From contig JADJRQ010000001.1 of NCBI GenBank assembly GCA_016712175.1, positions 1,054,001 to 1,118,000 on the forward strand: DNA of 64,000 bases, in the 5' to 3' direction. Below, piece after piece: positions 42,093-53,921 of the stretch (positions are counted from its first letter, which is position 1; each line of letters opens with the position of its first letter). Below the pieces are notes generated by a model, which was given only the letters and a program-made list of their open reading frames with translations, was not told the origin of the DNA and searched no databases. Source of the stretch: Solirubrobacterales bacterium. Its GTDB lineage: Bacteria; Actinomycetota; Thermoleophilia; Solirubrobacterales; 70-9. The position numbers and the translations under genes were made by a program.

Positions 42093-42232
42093 CGGCCTAC
42101 GGGGTTAGCTGTCGGGCTAGCGCTCTATAAGGAGCCTGCGCTTCCACCGCGGTGGTGGATTCGCCCCAAAAACTTGGTTCCCCCGCTTCCCGGCCCTTTT
42201 GAAAGGCCCGGAACTCGGCGTCTCGGTTTACG
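42093..42232 (-). ncRNA. Cyclic di-AMP riboswitch (ydaO-yuaA type)
   Basis: On the minus strand the leader of the NlpC/P60 gene carries the conserved blocks of the ydaO-yuaA riboswitch. These are GGGGGAACCAAG (42184-42173), GGGGCGAATCC (42167-42157) and the hallmark CCCGACAGCTAACCCCGTAGGC, read in two parts (42116-42095). A GGCCC/GGGCC hairpin lies at the 5' end. It ends five bases before the AAAGGAG ribosome binding site, and CCGA-caaaggaga-TCGG can form a small stem that encloses that site, a plausible translational switch. In actinobacteria this class commonly represses cell-wall hydrolase genes when c-di-AMP is high. Exact outer boundaries are approximate. Confidence 0.92.
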
Positions 42233-42368
42233 AACTTGCGGAATCATAGAGCATATGCACGTCATTCGCTAACACTTGCGCGAATCCCTGCTGCGAGCAG
42301 GGCTTTTCGGGTTCTGCACCCGGACTCGCAAAGCCGTTCAAGCCAATTCGTGGTGCTAGGTTTGGCCC

Positions 42369-43169
42369 ATGGAGATCCCCGGCAAGAAGATTCTGCTGAC
42401 GGGTGCGACCGGTGGTCTTGGTCGCACAATGGCGACCACCCTGGCCGGTTCGGGTGCCGAGATGATTCTCTCGGGGAGAAACGAAGAGGCGCTTCAGGCC
42501 CTCGCTGACGAGCTGCCCGGATCCGGGCATTCGGTGCTGGCGGCTGATCTCGGTCAACCGGGCGCAGCGATCGAACTCGCCGAACGGGCCGGGGCGATCG
42601 ACGGACTGGTGGCGAACGCGGCCCTGCCCAGCACCGGCCGGCTGACCGAGTTGTCTGACGAGCAGGTGAGCCGCATGCTGCGCATCAACCTCGAATCACC
42701 GATCCTGCTGACCCAGGCCCTGCTGCCGATGATGGTCGAGCGCGGCAGTGGCAAGCTGGTCCTGATCGGCTCGCTGGCCGGCAAGGCGGCCAGCCCCCGC
42801 TCCTCGATCTACAACGCGACCAAGTTCGGCATCCGGGGCTTTTCGTTCGCCCTCAAGTCGGACCTGATCGGAACCGGGGTCGGGATCACCCTGGTCGCCC
42901 CCGGGTTCGTCCGCGAGGCGGGCATGTTCGCCGACTCCGGCAGGGAGGCACCCGCGGGAATGGGCACCACGACTCCCGCTGACGTCTCTGCCGCGGTGGT
43001 CGAGGCTTTTCGGGAGGACAAGCTCGAAATCACCGTCGCACCGCGGGTCCAGAAGACGATGGCCCACCTCGGTCTGGCCATCCCGACGTTCTCCCACAAG
43101 GTCCAGTCGGGGAAGACCGGCCAGACCGCTGCCGAAGACCTGGCCAAGCACCAGGCAGACAAGCGATAA
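42369..43169 (+). CDS. SDR-family NAD(P)-dependent oxidoreductase
   Basis: Classical short-chain dehydrogenase of 266 residues. The cofactor motif is TGATGGLG (about 11-18), followed by GLVANAALP, the catalytic Ser in LIGSLAGKA and the YxxxK pair in SIYNATKFGIRGF. No preference for NAD or NADP is obvious. The C-terminus (KVQSGKTGQTAAEDLAKHQAD) is extended and charged. The substrate is unknown. It lies upstream of aconitase in the same direction with a 43-base gap, and after the divergent riboswitch region. Confidence 0.9.
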   Translation: MEIPGKKILLTGATGGLGRTMATTLAGSGAEMILSGRNEEALQALADELPGSGHSVLAADLGQPGAAIELAERAGAIDGLVANAALPSTGRLTELSDEQVSRMLRINLESPILLTQALLPMMVERGSGKLVLIGSLAGKAASPRSSIYNATKFGIRGFSFALKSDLIGTGVGITLVAPGFVREAGMFADSGREAPAGMGTTTPADVSAAVVEAFREDKLEITVAPRVQKTMAHLGLAIPTFSHKVQSGKTGQTAAEDLAKHQADKR

Positions 43170-43212
43170 TCGATCCGACCACTTTGAAACAAGCCAAGCG
43201 AGAGAAGAAGCC

Positions 43213-46024
<2,812 letters not shown>

Positions 46025-46029
46025 CCGGA

Positions 46030-47148
46030 GTGCCGAAGAAGGCCGAAGCCGATTCGGAATCGAGCGACTTCAAGGAGCGGATCTCGCCTTCCGCGATCGC
46101 CGGGCTTGCTCGTATCTTCGAGATCGCCTGGCCGGATTTCCCCAGGTTGCGGTTCGAAAAGCGGGCGAATCGGGGGCTGACCGGACTCGAGATGAAAGGC
46201 CGGGTCGTTCATGTGGCCGATGCCCTGGCCGACTCGTTGCCAGACGACTTTCCTGAAGCGGCAACGGTGATCGGCAAGGCGCTCGACCTACCGCAGCTCG
46301 ACGGCTGGATCGTCTACTGCATCGATGACTACGTCGCGCGGTACGGGATCTACCAGCCGGAAGTCGCCCTGCCACTGATGGCTCGCCTCACCCCCCGGTG
46401 GACTTGCGAGTACGCGATCCGCCCGTTCATCGAGACCCACCCGGAGATCACTTTCGAGTATTTCGACGAATGGATCGAGAGCGAGAACGAACACCTGCGG
46501 CGACTGGTTTCCGAAGGCTCGAGGCCGCGGCTTCCCTGGGGTGGATACCTGAAAGGTTTCGTGGCGGACCCCACCCCGACGATCAGTCTGCTCGACCGCC
46601 TGGTTGACGACCCCTCGCCCTACGTGCGGAAGTCAGTCGCGAACCACCTCAACGACATCACCAAGGACCACCCCGATCTGGCAATCGGGACCGCGCAGCG
46701 GTGGCTGGACGAAGGCGGGGAAGCCGAGCGCCGCGCCTGGATCGTCAACCACGGCATGCGCAGCCTGATCAAGAAGGGCGACCCCGCCGCGCTGGCACTG
46801 GCTGGGTACGACCACGGCGCGGAGGTCGCGATCACCCGGTTCAGGGTCTCACCGGGCGAAATTGCGATCGGAGAATCGGTGGCGATCGAGTTTGCCCTCA
46901 CCGCCCCGGAGCCGACACCGGTGATGGTCGACTACGCAATCCACCACGCGGGTTCGTCGGGCATGCGCAGCGCCAAGGTCTTCAAGCTGAAGCGGCTGGA
47001 ATTAGAACCAGGGGTCGAGACAGCTTTCGTCCGCGAGCACCGCATCCGCGAAGTTTCCGTCCGCAGAATCCACCCGGGCCCCCACCTCATCGAAATACAA
47101 GTGAACGGCCGCATCCTTGCTGCCGCCACGGTCGAAGTACAAAATTAG
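46030..47148 (+). CDS. DNA alkylation repair protein, AlkC-like
   Basis: Protein of 372 residues with a HEAT-like helical repeat core (about 60-270; for example LLDRLVDDPSPYVRKSVANHLNDITKD in parts, RRAWIVNHGMRSLIKKGDPAALAL), characteristic of AlkC/AlkD-type glycosylases that remove alkylated bases. The last 100 residues (about 272-372) form an Ig-like beta domain (FRVSPGEIAIGESVAIEFAL, VMVDYAIHHAG). Such a C-terminal Ig-like domain is known in AlkC proteins, where it contacts DNA. GTG 46030 lies five bases after the aconitase stop, so it is probably translated from the same mRNA. Catalytic residues were not individually verified. Confidence 0.7.
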   Translation: MPKKAEADSESSDFKERISPSAIAGLARIFEIAWPDFPRLRFEKRANRGLTGLEMKGRVVHVADALADSLPDDFPEAATVIGKALDLPQLDGWIVYCIDDYVARYGIYQPEVALPLMARLTPRWTCEYAIRPFIETHPEITFEYFDEWIESENEHLRRLVSEGSRPRLPWGGYLKGFVADPTPTISLLDRLVDDPSPYVRKSVANHLNDITKDHPDLAIGTAQRWLDEGGEAERRAWIVNHGMRSLIKKGDPAALALAGYDHGAEVAITRFRVSPGEIAIGESVAIEFALTAPEPTPVMVDYAIHHAGSSGMRSAKVFKLKRLELEPGVETAFVREHRIREVSVRRIHPGPHLIEIQVNGRILAAATVEVQN

Positions 47149-47234
47149 ACGCGAGAGGGCCGCGGGAGGCAGGGGGTCCGCGCGACCCTCATCGCGCCTG
47201 CGCGCCGGTAGCCAGGGAGGGATGCCGACGCGAA

Positions 47235-47263
47235 CGCTTCCGGGGGTTAGACCGCCGGAAGCG
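47235..47263 (+). terminator. Possible terminator hairpin after AlkC-like gene
   Basis: CGCTTCCGG (47235-47243) and CCGGAAGCG (47255-47263) form a perfect 9-bp stem with an 11-base loop, followed by GGCTTTGG. It lies about 90 bases past the AlkC-like stop. The remaining gap to 47435 holds no gene that I can support. Confidence 0.5.
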
Positions 47264-47435
47264 GGCTTTGGAAATCAATAAAAAAGGTGGGGCCACAAGG
47301 GGCCGCCGCGTCCGATCCTGCTCCTTCCCATTTCTCCCTTGAACTGCAAACGGACTGCAACCTGATCTTATACACCTCTAAGGGTGTTGCGTCAAACCCC
47401 TTGATGCAGGATGGTCAATATTACCGCCGGGGACC

Positions 47436-50400
47436 TCAGGAAACGAGTGTCAGAGCCGTGAGCACGATGCGTTCCTGCTCACGGACGTGGGCGACCGAAT
47501 AGCCCTCGCCGGGGCTCGCCCGTTCCGGCCTGCCGATGTAGTCCAGCTCGAGGTGGTCCGGCATGATGTCGGGGAGGCGGCGGCGCATGACGCTCCAGGC
47601 ACCCATGTTCATCGGCTCTTCCTGAACCCAGACGACTTCTTTGAGGTTCGGGTAGGACCCGATCAGCGTCTTGAGCTGGCTTCGGGCGAAGGGGTAAAGC
47701 AGCTCGACCCGGGCCACGGCCACGTTCTCGGCGGTCTCGCGGCTGTCGGCGGCGTCGATGTCGTAGTAGATGCGGCCTGAGCAGAGCACCAGCCGTTCGA
47801 TCTTCTCGCGCCGCTCGGTGGCCTTCGGGTCATCGAGGATGAAGTGGAAATGTTCATTGGTGAACTGGTCCAGGGTCGACGCGGCCGCGGCGGCGCGAAG
47901 CATGCCCTTGGGCGTGAAGACGATCAGCGGGCGAGCCTTCTTGATCATGGCCTGGCGCCGCAGTAGATGGAAGTACTGGGCCGGGGTCGAAGGGTTCGCG
48001 ATCCGCATGTTGCCTTCAGCTGCCAGCGAGAGGAACCGCTCCATCCGGGCACTCGAATGCTCGGGGCCGGCTCCTTCGTGGCCGTGGGGCAGCAGCAGGG
48101 TCATGCGCGATGTCAGGCCCCATTTCGACTCGCCCGAAGCGAGGAAGCTGTCAATGATGACCTGGCCGGAGTTGGCGAAGTCGCCGAACTGGGCCTCCCA
48201 GATGACCAGCGATTCCGGCTTCGACGAGGCGTAGCCGTATTCGAAACCCAGGCAAGCAGTCTCGGACAGTGGGCTGTTGTGGAGTTCGAGCGGAGCCTTG
48301 GCGTTGTCCAGGTGCTGGATCGGGGCGTACTTGAGTCCGGTCTTCTCGTCGTGGAGAACCAGGTGGCGCTGCGAGAAGGTGCCACGCTCCGTGTCCTGGC
48401 CGGTCATACGGACATGGACGCCATCGGTAAGCAGCGATCCCAGAGCCAGTGCCTCGGCGTGGGCGTACTCGATGCCGCCGGCATCCATTACGTCAATGCG
48501 CTTTGCCAGCGGCTTGCGCAGCTTGCGGTGGATCGTGAAGCTGGCCGGAACATCGATCAGCTCCTGGTTCAGCTTGCGCAACTCCTCTTCGCCGACCGCA
48601 GTCTGGACCGGGGGGCTGGCGCTGCGGTCGAGTTCGCCGGTGGCGGCACTGGTGACGGTTGGATCTTCGTAGACCCCGGTGTCCATCTTTTCGCGCAGGG
48701 CGTCCAGCGTCTTCTTCAGGTAACTGCGCCGTGCGTCGGCGAACTCCTCGACTTCTTCCGCCGTCACGACCTTCTGCTCGACAAGTTTTTCGGTGTAGAT
48801 CTGCGAAGCAGGCTTGTGACTCTTGATCGCGGCCGCCATCAGAGGCTGCGTGTAAGCGGGTTCGTCGGTTTCGTTGTGGCCGTATCGGCGGTAACCGACC
48901 ACGTCGATGACGATGTCCCGGCCCCAGCTCTCGCGATAGGCCATGGCGAGGCGCATCGCCTGCGAACAGGCCTCGACGTCATCGGCATTGACGTGGATGA
49001 TCGGCACGTTGAAACCCTTGGCCATATCGGCCGCGTACGGAGTGGAGCGACCGTCGGTCGGGTCGGTGGTGAAGCCGACCTGGTTGTTCTCGATGATGTG
49101 GATCGTGCCGCCAACCGAGTAGCCGTCGAGGCTCTGGAGGTTGAAGGTCTCGGCAACCACTCCCTGTCCGGGGAAGGCGGCGTCGCCGTGGAGTACCACT
49201 GGCACGGCCTTCTTGAAGTCGTGGGTGATCTTCTTGCCTTCGATCTCGCTTTGTGAGAAACGAGTGGCACCGGTTACGACCGGGTCGACGAACTCGAGGT
49301 GGCTCGGATTCGGGTAGAGGTGGACGTCGATCTCGCTACCTTCGACGTCTTTGTAGATGCCCTGGTGTCCGTAGTGGTACTTGACGTCACCGGTGCCGCC
49401 GTGCGGGATCGCGGCAACTGCCTTGACGTCTTCGATTCGCTTGCCGCCTTCGAACTCGGCGAAGATCGATTCCGGCGGGCGACCGACGTTGTGGGCGAGG
49501 ACCGACAGGCGTCCGCGGTGAGCCATGCCGAGCACGACTTCCCCGGCGCCGCCACGGATGGCGAGCGTGGAGAGTTCGTCGAGCATGGTGACGATCGAGT
49601 CGAGTCCCTCGATCGAGAACATCTTCTGGCCGAGGTAGGCCTTCTCGAGGAAGCGTTCGAACTCGAAAACGTCGATCAGTCGGTCGAGCAGGCGCTTCTG
49701 CTCGGCATCGGTCAAAGGCTTGCGGTGGGCGCCGGTCTCGATCATTTCGCGCATCCAGACTCGCTGCTGGTGCGAGGAGATGTGCTCGAACTGGTAGCCG
49801 ATCGACCCGGTGTAAGCGGCGCGCATCCGCGGCAGCGCCTCGAGCAGGGTCTCGCCCGGGACTCCGATCCGGAGGATCGACGCCGGGATCTTCGCCATCA
49901 GTTCCGGGGTCAGCGCGACCGTCTCCGGGTCGAGTGCCGGATCGCCCTTGGGCTTGGCCCCGAGCGGGTCGAGGTGCGCGGCCAGGTGGCCGTGGGTGCG
50001 GAAAGCCTTGAGCAGGGACGTCGCTGCCTGAACCGCCTGGAGCAATTCGGGTGTCGGCTCGGGCGCGATCGCGCTGCCGGCGTGCGACTCGGCGGACAGC
50101 GGCGGGGCCAGCGAAGCCTTGGCTGCCGAAGCGGCGAGGACCGCAGCTTCAAGGCCGAGGTCGGTCGCGACTTTCTCGTAGAAATCGTTGCCGCCACCGA
50201 TCAGACCATCGAGCGCTTTCAGGAAGTTGCCGGACTCGGCACCCTGAATGATGCGGTGGTCATAGGTGGATGTCAGGGTCATCACTTTGGAAACGCCGAG
50301 CTGGGCGATCCGGGCGGGGTCGGCGTGGGTCCATTCGGGCGGGTAGGCGATCGAACCGGCCGCGACGATCGTGCCCTGACCGGTCATCAGCCGCGGCACT

Positions 50401-51770
50401 GAAGCGACCGTGCCGATGCCTCCGGGGTTGGTCAGAGTGATGTTCGTGCCGGCGAAGTCGTCCGGGGTGAGCCGGTTCTCGCGGGTCTTGGTGATCAGTT
50501 CCTCGTAGCTCGCGTGGAACTCGGGGAAGGTCATCGTGTCAGCGCCCTTGATCGCGGGCACCATCAGGGCCCGGGAGCCGTCCTTCTTCTCGACATCGAC
50601 CGCGATGCCGAGGTTGACCTGACCGTCGTTGATCACGTAGGCCTTGCCATCGCGCTCGATGTAGTGACGGGCCATCGCCGGCCATTCCTTCGCTGCGAGG
50701 ACGATCGCCCAGGCGACCAGGTGGGTGAAGGAGACCTTCATGCCGCGCTCGGCGAGCGCACCGTTCAGACCTTTGCGCTTGGCGTCGAGTGTGTCGACCG
50801 CAATCGTGCGGAAGGAAGTCGCGGTCGGAGTCTTGAGACTCTCGTTCATCGCCTTGGCCAGCATGCCGGCTGGTCCGCGGAGGGCCTTCTCTTCACCGGC
50901 GGAGGCCGGGGCGGAGCCGCCGCCGGACGCGGCGAGCACGTCTTCTTTGGTCACCTTGCCGTCGGGGCCGGTGCCCGTGATGCTGGCGAGCTTGATGCCT
51001 TCAGCTTCGGCAATGCGCCTTGCGATCGGGGTGGCGCGTCCGCCACCGATGTCGACCGTGCCGTTTGAGGCCGGCGCGGCTTCGTCGGTCTCGGAGGCGG
51101 CGGGGGCTTCCGGGCTACCGCCGGCACCGGGAACCATCTCGACCAGAGCGGCGCCGATCGGAATTTCCTGATCGGGTTCAACCAGAAGCTTGGTGATCTT
51201 CCCCGCGCTGGGCGAAGGCACTTCAGCGTCGACCTTGTCGGTTGATACTTCGATCAGGGTCTGGCCTTCTTCCACCGTGTCGCCGACCGCGACGTGCCAC
51301 TCGAGCACGGTTCCTTCAGTCACCGACTCGCCCATCTCGGGCATGGTCACTTCGATCGGCTCGCCCGCCTCGGCGGGGACAGCGCCATTGTCCGAATCAC
51401 CCTTGGGGGTGTCGGATGCACGCGGCGTTTCGTTCTCACCGAGGTCGGCATCGCCTTCCCCGGTCGGGGTGGCTTCGGCTTTTTCGGCCTCGGAGGCATC
51501 GCCACTGCCGGCGTCACCGCCGGAGGAATCGAGCTCGGCGAGGACCGCTCCGACAGCCACTTCGTCATCGGGCTCGGCGAGGAGTTTCGTGATTTTCCCA
51601 TCCGCGGGCGAAGGCACTTCGGCGTCGACCTTGTCGGTCGAGATCTCGACAATCGTCTGGCCTTCTTCGACGGTGTCGCCGACCGCGACGTGCCACTCGA
51701 GCACTGTTCCCTCGGTGACGGATTCGCCCATCTCGGGCATTGTGATCTCGGTGATTGTCGACTCGGCCAT
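47436..51770 (-). CDS. kgd: Single-chain 2-oxoglutarate dehydrogenase (E1-E2) with two lipoyl domains
   Basis: Protein of 1444 residues combining most of a 2-oxoglutarate dehydrogenase complex. Lipoyl domain 1 (about 5-80, Lys47 in STDKVDA) and lipoyl domain 2 (about 138-213, Lys179) are joined by an acidic linker. A peripheral-subunit-binding domain (about 245-280, ATPIARRIAEAEG) should hold E3. The E2 succinyltransferase core (about 295-525) has catalytic His in TYDHRIIQGAESG. The thiamine-dependent E1 part (about 560-1444) shows GMAHRGRLS, GDAAFPGQG and ENNQVGFTT. Known Kgd/OdhA proteins of mycobacteria and corynebacteria have the E2 core fused to E1 but no lipoyl domain. ATG 51770 is preferred; longer frames only read the antisense of the neighbouring gene. 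No ribosome binding site is present, so a leaderless transcript is likely. Confidence 0.93.
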   Translation of the reverse strand: MAESTITEITMPEMGESVTEGTVLEWHVAVGDTVEEGQTIVEISTDKVDAEVPSPADGKITKLLAEPDDEVAVGAVLAELDSSGGDAGSGDASEAEKAEATPTGEGDADLGENETPRASDTPKGDSDNGAVPAEAGEPIEVTMPEMGESVTEGTVLEWHVAVGDTVEEGQTLIEVSTDKVDAEVPSPSAGKITKLLVEPDQEIPIGAALVEMVPGAGGSPEAPAASETDEAAPASNGTVDIGGGRATPIARRIAEAEGIKLASITGTGPDGKVTKEDVLAASGGGSAPASAGEEKALRGPAGMLAKAMNESLKTPTATSFRTIAVDTLDAKRKGLNGALAERGMKVSFTHLVAWAIVLAAKEWPAMARHYIERDGKAYVINDGQVNLGIAVDVEKKDGSRALMVPAIKGADTMTFPEFHASYEELITKTRENRLTPDDFAGTNITLTNPGGIGTVASVPRLMTGQGTIVAAGSIAYPPEWTHADPARIAQLGVSKVMTLTSTYDHRIIQGAESGNFLKALDGLIGGGNDFYEKVATDLGLEAAVLAASAAKASLAPPLSAESHAGSAIAPEPTPELLQAVQAATSLLKAFRTHGHLAAHLDPLGAKPKGDPALDPETVALTPELMAKIPASILRIGVPGETLLEALPRMRAAYTGSIGYQFEHISSHQQRVWMREMIETGAHRKPLTDAEQKRLLDRLIDVFEFERFLEKAYLGQKMFSIEGLDSIVTMLDELSTLAIRGGAGEVVLGMAHRGRLSVLAHNVGRPPESIFAEFEGGKRIEDVKAVAAIPHGGTGDVKYHYGHQGIYKDVEGSEIDVHLYPNPSHLEFVDPVVTGATRFSQSEIEGKKITHDFKKAVPVVLHGDAAFPGQGVVAETFNLQSLDGYSVGGTIHIIENNQVGFTTDPTDGRSTPYAADMAKGFNVPIIHVNADDVEACSQAMRLAMAYRESWGRDIVIDVVGYRRYGHNETDEPAYTQPLMAAAIKSHKPASQIYTEKLVEQKVVTAEEVEEFADARRSYLKKTLDALREKMDTGVYEDPTVTSAATGELDRSASPPVQTAVGEEELRKLNQELIDVPASFTIHRKLRKPLAKRIDVMDAGGIEYAHAEALALGSLLTDGVHVRMTGQDTERGTFSQRHLVLHDEKTGLKYAPIQHLDNAKAPLELHNSPLSETACLGFEYGYASSKPESLVIWEAQFGDFANSGQVIIDSFLASGESKWGLTSRMTLLLPHGHEGAGPEHSSARMERFLSLAAEGNMRIANPSTPAQYFHLLRRQAMIKKARPLIVFTPKGMLRAAAAASTLDQFTNEHFHFILDDPKATERREKIERLVLCSGRIYYDIDAADSRETAENVAVARVELLYPFARSQLKTLIGSYPNLKEVVWVQEEPMNMGAWSVMRRRLPDIMPDHLELDYIGRPERASPGEGYSVAHVREQERIVLTALTLVS

Positions 51771-51917
51771 CGTGAGGAGTGTATGCAAACTGCGTGACTG
51801 GGTTGATTCCCTGAATAGACACCTGCAAAACCGCTCTCGCCACAGGGGTTGTAGTGTCCTGAAAAGTCCGGCACGCAATGCATTAGGTCTGGTGTTTTGA
51901 AGCTCGGAGGAGGAGCT
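51771..51917. promoter_or_regulatory. Divergent promoter region kgd / acyl-CoA reductase
   Basis: This 147-base gap holds both divergent promoters. On the minus strand, CATACACT lies about nine bases before the kgd ATG and could be a -10 element for a leaderless transcript. On the plus strand the acyl-CoA reductase has a strong GGAGGAGGAG ribosome binding site (51907-51914). No clear palindromic operator is visible. Confidence 0.4.
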
Positions 51918-53915
51918 ATGGATTACTTCGTAACCGGTGGTACAGGATTTATCGGGCGCTATCTGGTCGAGAGACTCTTGAAGCGCGAGGGAACCGTTTA
52001 CGTGCTGGTTCGCGAGGGGTCCCGTGGGCGCCTCGAGGAACTGATCACTGGCTGGGGAGCCGATACGGATCGTGTCGTTCCCGTCGTCGGCGATCTTTCG
52101 CAGCCCTTCCTCGGTCTTGCAGACGAACAGATCTCGGAACTGACCGGCAAGATCGGCCACTTCTACCACCTCGCCGCGATTTACGACATGGAAGCTTCCG
52201 AGGAATCGATGCGCTCCGCCAACATCGATGGAACCGTGCACGCCGTCGAGCTTGCGAACAAGCTGGAAGTCGGCTGTTTCGAGCTGGCAAGCTCGATTGC
52301 CGTCGCCGGTCTCTACAAAGGCACTTGGCGCGAGGAGCAGTTCGACGAGGCAGAAAACCTCGACACGAATGCCTACTTCCGGACCAAGCACGAGTCCGAG
52401 CGGGTCGTCCGCGACCAGTCGACCACGCCCTGGCGGGCATACCGCCCCGGCATCGTCGTCGGCAGTTCCGAGACCGGACAGATGGACAAGGTCGATGGCC
52501 CGTACTACTTCTTCAAGCTGATCAAACGCCTTCGTGCAGTTCTGCCGCCCTGGGTTCCGACCGTCGGTGTCGAAGGCAAGGAGATCAACGTGGTGCCGGT
52601 CGATTTCGTCGCCGACGCGATCGATCACATCAGCCATGTCAAGGATCTCGACGAGCAGGTCTTCCACCTGACTGACCCGAATCCGCTGACCGCCGGCCAG
52701 CTTCTCAACCTCTTCGCAAGGTCGGCCACCGCGCCGCAGATGTCATTGCGCATCGATCCGGAAATGCTCAACATCATTCCCCCGGCCGTCCGCGGCGGAC
52801 TGATGATGCTGCCGCCGGTCAAGCGCATCTCCGACAACGTGCTGAACGACGTCGGTATCCCGCGCGAAGTGCTGATCCACGTCAACTACCCGACTACCTT
52901 TGACTGCAAGAACACGCTGGCCGCGCTCGAGGGCTCCGACATTGCGGTTCCACCCCTGCCGACCTACGCCGACAAGCTCTGGGACTACTGGGAGCGCGAG
53001 CTCGATCCCGACCTCTTCAAAGACCGTTCACTAGGCGGCGCCATCGGCGGCAAGATCGTGATGATCACCGGCGCTTCGTCCGGCATCGGGCAGGCGACAG
53101 CCGAAAAGGCCGCAGCAGCCGGAGCCAAGGTGCTGCTGGTGGCCCGCAGTGTGGACAAGCTCGAGGTTGTCAAGGAAGCGATCGAGGAGCTCGGCGGAGA
53201 AGCCGCCATCCACGCCTGCGACCTGGCTGACATCGACGACATCGAGCGCATGGGCAAGGAAGTCCTGGCCGAGCACGGCCACGTCGACATCCTGGTCAAC
53301 AACGCCGGCCGGTCGATCCGCCGCTCGGTTGCGCTGTCCTACGACCGCTTCCACGACTACGAGCGCACCATGCAGCTCAACTACTTCGGCTCGCTGAAGC
53401 TGATCCTGACCCTGCTGCCGCGGATGCGCGAACGCAAGAGCGGGCACATCATCAACATCAGCTCGATCGGCGTCCAGACCAATACCCCGCGGTTCTCGGC
53501 TTACGTCGCCTCCAAGGCGGCGCTTGACGCTTTCAGCCGGACGATCGCTTCGGAGATCGTCGATGACCGGGTTGACATCACCTCGATCTACATGCCGTTG
53601 GTGAGAACGCCGATGATCGCGCCGACCAAGATGTACGACGCTTTCCCGACGATGACCCCGGACGAAGCTGCCGAAATGATCACCGGCGCGATGATCAACA
53701 AGCCGAAAAAGGTCGCGACCAAACTCGGCAACTTCGGTGAGCTGCTCTATTCAATCTCCCCGAAGGCCAGCGACGCCGTTCTCAACCAGGGGTACAAGCT
53801 GTTCCCCGAGTCGAAAGCGGCCAAGGGCGAGGTCCAGGGCAAAGGCGAGCCGGACAAGGCGGTCTCGACCGAAGCTGTTGCCTTCGAGCACCTGCTGCGC
53901 GGCGTCCACTGGTAG
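51918..53915 (+). CDS. Fatty acyl-CoA reductase, dual-SDR fusion (AcrA1 / Maqu_2220-like)
   Basis: Protein of 665 residues made of two different SDR domains. The N-terminal extended SDR has TGGTGFIG (6-13), VVGDL, HLAAIYD and the YFRTK active pair (Tyr153, Lys157), as in thioester and fatty acyl reductases. The C-terminal classical SDR begins MITGASSGIG (382-391) and has SAYVASK (Tyr529, Lys533). This architecture and length match the mycobacterial acyl-CoA reductase AcrA1 and the Marinobacter alcohol-forming enzyme, which reduce fatty acyl-CoA to aldehyde and then alcohol with NADPH. ATG 51918 follows GGAGGAGGAG. The next gene, seven bases away, is an alkyl-DHAP-synthase homologue, which would consume a fatty alcohol. 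Confidence 0.85.
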   Translation: MDYFVTGGTGFIGRYLVERLLKREGTVYVLVREGSRGRLEELITGWGADTDRVVPVVGDLSQPFLGLADEQISELTGKIGHFYHLAAIYDMEASEESMRSANIDGTVHAVELANKLEVGCFELASSIAVAGLYKGTWREEQFDEAENLDTNAYFRTKHESERVVRDQSTTPWRAYRPGIVVGSSETGQMDKVDGPYYFFKLIKRLRAVLPPWVPTVGVEGKEINVVPVDFVADAIDHISHVKDLDEQVFHLTDPNPLTAGQLLNLFARSATAPQMSLRIDPEMLNIIPPAVRGGLMMLPPVKRISDNVLNDVGIPREVLIHVNYPTTFDCKNTLAALEGSDIAVPPLPTYADKLWDYWERELDPDLFKDRSLGGAIGGKIVMITGASSGIGQATAEKAAAAGAKVLLVARSVDKLEVVKEAIEELGGEAAIHACDLADIDDIERMGKEVLAEHGHVDILVNNAGRSIRRSVALSYDRFHDYERTMQLNYFGSLKLILTLLPRMRERKSGHIINISSIGVQTNTPRFSAYVASKAALDAFSRTIASEIVDDRVDITSIYMPLVRTPMIAPTKMYDAFPTMTPDEAAEMITGAMINKPKKVATKLGNFGELLYSISPKASDAVLNQGYKLFPESKAAKGEVQGKGEPDKAVSTEAVAFEHLLRGVHW

Positions 53916-53921
53916 GTAGCC

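Noticed and set aside
49299..50402. 367-codon open frame on the plus strand
   Set aside because: Antisense to the 2-oxoglutarate dehydrogenase gene and without domain signal.
51771..52667. Apparent 299-residue N-terminal extension of the 2-oxoglutarate dehydrogenase
   Set aside because: It is antisense to the acyl-CoA reductase, has no protein-like composition, and the lipoyl domain starts naturally at ATG 51770.
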